DNA from: DASUTW01 sp035513995
GTDB taxonomy: Bacteria; Actinomycetota; UBA4738; CALAEC01
Direction: 5' to 3'
Assembly (NCBI GenBank): GCA_035513995.1
Contig: DATKBL010000132.1
Coordinates: 1 to 9,538, forward strand
DNA: 9,538 nt
Part shown: positions 7,531 through 9,538 of the stretch, one piece after another
How positions within the stretch are numbered: position 1 is the first letter of the stretch
Layout of the letters: each line of letters begins with the position of its first letter
Notes under the pieces: generated by a model
What the model was told of the DNA's origin: nothing
The model's database searches: none
The model's input: the letters and a program-made list of their open reading frames with translations, nothing else
Made by a program: the position numbers and the translations under genes

Positions 7531-8441
7531 ATCTTCAGGCGGAGCGCTTCCTTCAGCACCGTGACCTCGACCGGGGTCTCGCCGAGGTGCTCGCCGTCGG
7601 CCTCGACGGGGACCGGGCGGTCCGACTCGACCTCGATCTCGGCTCCGAGCATCTCGGTGATCTGCGGGTCGGGCAGGTGCTCGCCCCGGTAGATCTTGGG
7701 GAGGATCGTGAACGTCTGCGACTTCGGCCCGGTGGACACGTGGACGTCGAGCTTGCCGTCCCCCGGATACGACCTCGGGGAGACCCGCATCCCCCCGCCG
7801 AGGAACTGGCCGTTGGCGATCACGACGCTGTGGGCGGGGCCCCGGAACTCTCGACGGTCGGCCCGCACATGGAGGTCCGAGACGCGGTAGCCGATCACCG
7901 ACCACCAGAACCCGAGGAAGAGGCGACCGCGCCCGAGGAACCGGGGCATGCGGGCCGCACGCCGCACAACCTGCGCCCCCAAGCCGACCTGGGCGGCGTT
8001 GACGAAGTAGCGCGACCGCCCCTGCGGCCCGTAGGTGATCCTGGCCACGTCGATCGGGTAGGTCTGCTCCCCGAGGAGGTGCCGCGCGCCGGTCGTGACG
8101 CGGTCGGGCAGCCCGAAGGTCCTGACGAAGTCCGAGCCGGAGCCCGCCGCGACCACGCCGAGCACGGCGTCGTCGTCGACGGGACCTTCGTCGTCGAACA
8201 TCCCGTTGACGACCTCGTTGATCGTGCCATCGCCCCCGACGGCGACGACGAATCGGTCGCCGGCCTCGAGGGCCTCCCTGGCCAGCCTCGTGGCATCGCC
8301 GGGCCCTTGCGTCTCCTCGATCCGGTAGTCGAGGCGCCCGGCGCGGATCCGCCGCTCGAGCTCGGGCATCTCGCGGCCCACCTCGCCGCGCCCGGCGCGC
8401 GGGTTGACCACGAGGACGAGTCGGCCGAAGGGGCTGGGCAT
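7527..8441 (-). CDS. Diacylglycerol kinase family lipid kinase (YegS/DagK type)
   Basis: Uses ATP to phosphorylate a lipid with a free hydroxyl, most often diacylglycerol to phosphatidic acid, at the cytoplasmic face of the membrane. The 304-residue length is normal. Motifs in order: VNPRAGRG (12-19), the nucleotide-binding GGDGTINEVVNG (69-80), AGSGSDF (99-105), the PIDVAR strand (129-134), FVNAAQVGLG (146-155), FLGGGMRVSP (213-222), PGDGKLDV (226-233) and ADGEHLG (281-287). The second motif reads AGSGSDF where AGTxNDF is commoner, a variation that also occurs in actinobacterial members. There is no membrane span, as usual for this soluble family. The ATG at 8441 is 1 nt after the helY stop and has only a weak ribosome site, so translation is probably coupled to helY. 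Lipid substrate is not determined by sequence. Confidence 0.93.
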   Translation of the reverse strand: MPSPFGRLVLVVNPRAGRGEVGREMPELERRIRAGRLDYRIEETQGPGDATRLAREALEAGDRFVVAVGGDGTINEVVNGMFDDEGPVDDDAVLGVVAAGSGSDFVRTFGLPDRVTTGARHLLGEQTYPIDVARITYGPQGRSRYFVNAAQVGLGAQVVRRAARMPRFLGRGRLFLGFWWSVIGYRVSDLHVRADRREFRGPAHSVVIANGQFLGGGMRVSPRSYPGDGKLDVHVSTGPKSQTFTILPKIYRGEHLPDPQITEMLGAEIEVESDRPVPVEADGEHLGETPVEVTVLKEALRLKI

Positions 8442-8442
8442 C

Positions 8443-9538
8443 CTACAGGCCGGTGTACGAGACGACCCCCCGGTTGACCGCGGCGCGCGCCTCGTGCGCC
8501 AGTGAGGCGAGGCCCTCGTCGGCCACGTCCTCGATCATCCTGAGGAGGTCGATCAGCTGCTTGCAGGTGCGGACGAAGTCGCCGGGGGCCATCGCGGTCT
8601 CGCGGAGCGCGTCCTCGAGGGCCTTTCCCTCGGCCCAGTGGAAGGCCGGCTCCGCGAAGCCCGCCTCGAGCTCGCGGCAGAGCTCCACGCCGCTGCGCTC
8701 CTCGGCCTTCCGGATCTCCCGGTACATCGAGCGCAGCCGCCCGTAGCGCGACTCGAGCTCGACCGTGGGAAACGTCGCCGCCCGCGGGGTCCGCTCGCGC
8801 GACTCGTACACCACCGTGGAGACGAGCGCGGCGACCTCCGCAGGCGTCAGCTCCTCGAGGACGCCGTCCTGGATCGCCTCGGCCACGAGGATGTCGCCCT
8901 CGCCGTAGATGCGCGTCAGGCGCTCGCCCTTCGGCGTCAGCGAGAAGTCCGAGACGTAGCCGAGCGCCCTCAGCACGTCGAGCACCCGGTCGAGCTGGCG
9001 GGCCAGCGAGTCGGTTCGGGCGCGGATACGCCGCTCCAGGCCGCGGATGCGCCGGCGCAGCTTCGAGGCACGTCGGGCCCAGCGCTCGTGCTCGGGGAGG
9101 TCGGGGCAGGAGGCCACGGGGTGCTCGCGGGCCCGAGCCTCGAGCTCCGCGGCGCGACCCAGCGCCTCCTTCTGCGGGCCCCCGCGACGTCGCTTGGGCG
9201 GCTTCACGTTCATCGCTACGATCTTCGCGGCGACGTCCCGGCGGAAGCGCGCGCTGCGGGCCGAGCCGCGCTTCGGGAGCTGCACCCGGGCCAGGGATTC
9301 CGGCGGATCCTGGAAGTCGCGCGGCGTGGCCCGGAACGCCTTGCGGTCCTGCGTGAGGAGCGAGGGCCTCCCCTCCCGGTTCGACAGGACGACGGCGAGG
9401 CCACGCCGGCGAGCGCGAGGGACGAAGATCACGTCTCCGGGGCGGAGCTTGCCGAGCGCGTCCTTGATCTCCTCCTGCCGCTCCCGCTGCTCGGTGCGGT
9501 TGGCCTCGCGGCGGAGGTCCTCCGCCTCCTCGAGCAGC
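8443..9538 (-). CDS. helY: HelY-type DEAD/DEAH-box RNA helicase, C-terminal part (5' end outside window)
   Basis: C-terminal 364 residues of a superfamily 2 helicase of the Ski2/Mtr4 group, which in bacteria is thought to act on RNA; the ATPase core lies beyond the window. A coiled, charged stretch leads to LRPGDVIFVPRARRRGLAVVLS (about 9450-9385), a beta-barrel-like insertion with a basic tail (KPPKRRRGG). Then come HPVASCPDLPEHERWARRA (from about 9123) and the DSHCT domain with TRIYGEGDILVAEAIQDGVL, ALVSTVVYES and GDFVRTCKQLIDLLRMIED (about 8583-8530), closing with NRGVVSYTGL. The frame stays open to 9538; the GTG at 9432 is an internal valine, not a start. The stop is 1 nt from the lipid kinase ATG. 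In Mycobacterium and Streptomyces the gene sits near tatAC and pafBC, which would be expected just beyond base 9538. Confidence 0.9.
   Translation of the reverse strand, partial: LLEEAEDLRREANRTEQRERQEEIKDALGKLRPGDVIFVPRARRRGLAVVLSNREGRPSLLTQDRKAFRATPRDFQDPPESLARVQLPKRGSARSARFRRDVAAKIVAMNVKPPKRRRGGPQKEALGRAAELEARAREHPVASCPDLPEHERWARRASKLRRRIRGLERRIRARTDSLARQLDRVLDVLRALGYVSDFSLTPKGERLTRIYGEGDILVAEAIQDGVLEELTPAEVAALVSTVVYESRERTPRAATFPTVELESRYGRLRSMYREIRKAEERSGVELCRELEAGFAEPAFHWAEGKALEDALRETAMAPGDFVRTCKQLIDLLRMIEDVADEGLASLAHEARAAVNRGVVSYTGL

Noticed and set aside
7531..7560. Hairpin-like sequence near GGAGCGCTTCC after the end of the 802-residue gene, considered as a terminator
   Set aside because: The stem is short and imperfect, has no T-run, and lies within the lipid kinase coding sequence.

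Overview
The window is GC-rich, almost wholly coding DNA (two real intergenic gaps, each about 60 bases) from a bacterium that is most likely an actinomycetote. The evidence is the codon composition, a HelY-type helicase with a DSHCT domain next to a YegS-type lipid kinase and an M24 Xaa-Pro peptidase (a neighbourhood I recall, without being able to check it, as resembling the pepE-helY area of Mycobacterium), GTG starts, and one start that looks leaderless. I cannot place it below phylum level. No mobile elements, tRNAs, rRNAs, CRISPR arrays or phage genes are visible; this looks like chromosomal housekeeping DNA.

Layout. (1) Bases 1-2719, plus strand: the 3' end of cysS (cysteinyl-tRNA synthetase), then a tight three-gene set: ABC-2 type ATPase, six-span permease, and a small membrane-anchored protein. 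Spacing is 4 nt, then an 8-nt overlap, then an ATGA overlap, so these four genes probably share a transcript. (2) Bases 2716-3897, minus strand: an acyl-CoA dehydrogenase, convergent with the ABC set, the two stop codons sharing one CTAG. Its upstream gap carries a perfect 7-bp inverted repeat over an extended -10-like element, a plausible operator. (3) Bases 3957-5057, minus strand: an M24 metallopeptidase with all five metal ligands. (4) Bases 5058-5121: a 64-bp divergent promoter region with a -10-like element on each strand and a perfect 12-bp palindrome. (5) Bases 5122-7530, plus strand: an 802-residue protein with an N-terminal Rossmann-like nucleotide-binding motif that I do not recognise; this is the main novelty candidate. 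(6) Bases 7527-9538, minus strand: a diacylglycerol-kinase-family lipid kinase, 1 nt downstream of the C-terminal part of helY, which runs off the window. The lipid kinase again shares a CTAG stop with the convergent 802-residue gene.

How the genes relate. The ABC ATPase, permease and small anchored protein probably form one export unit. The acyl-CoA dehydrogenase looks independently regulated. The M24 peptidase and the 802-residue gene share a divergent control region. helY and the lipid kinase form a translationally coupled pair. Across the window eight of the nine visible stop codons are TAG, which is unexpected for DNA this GC-rich.
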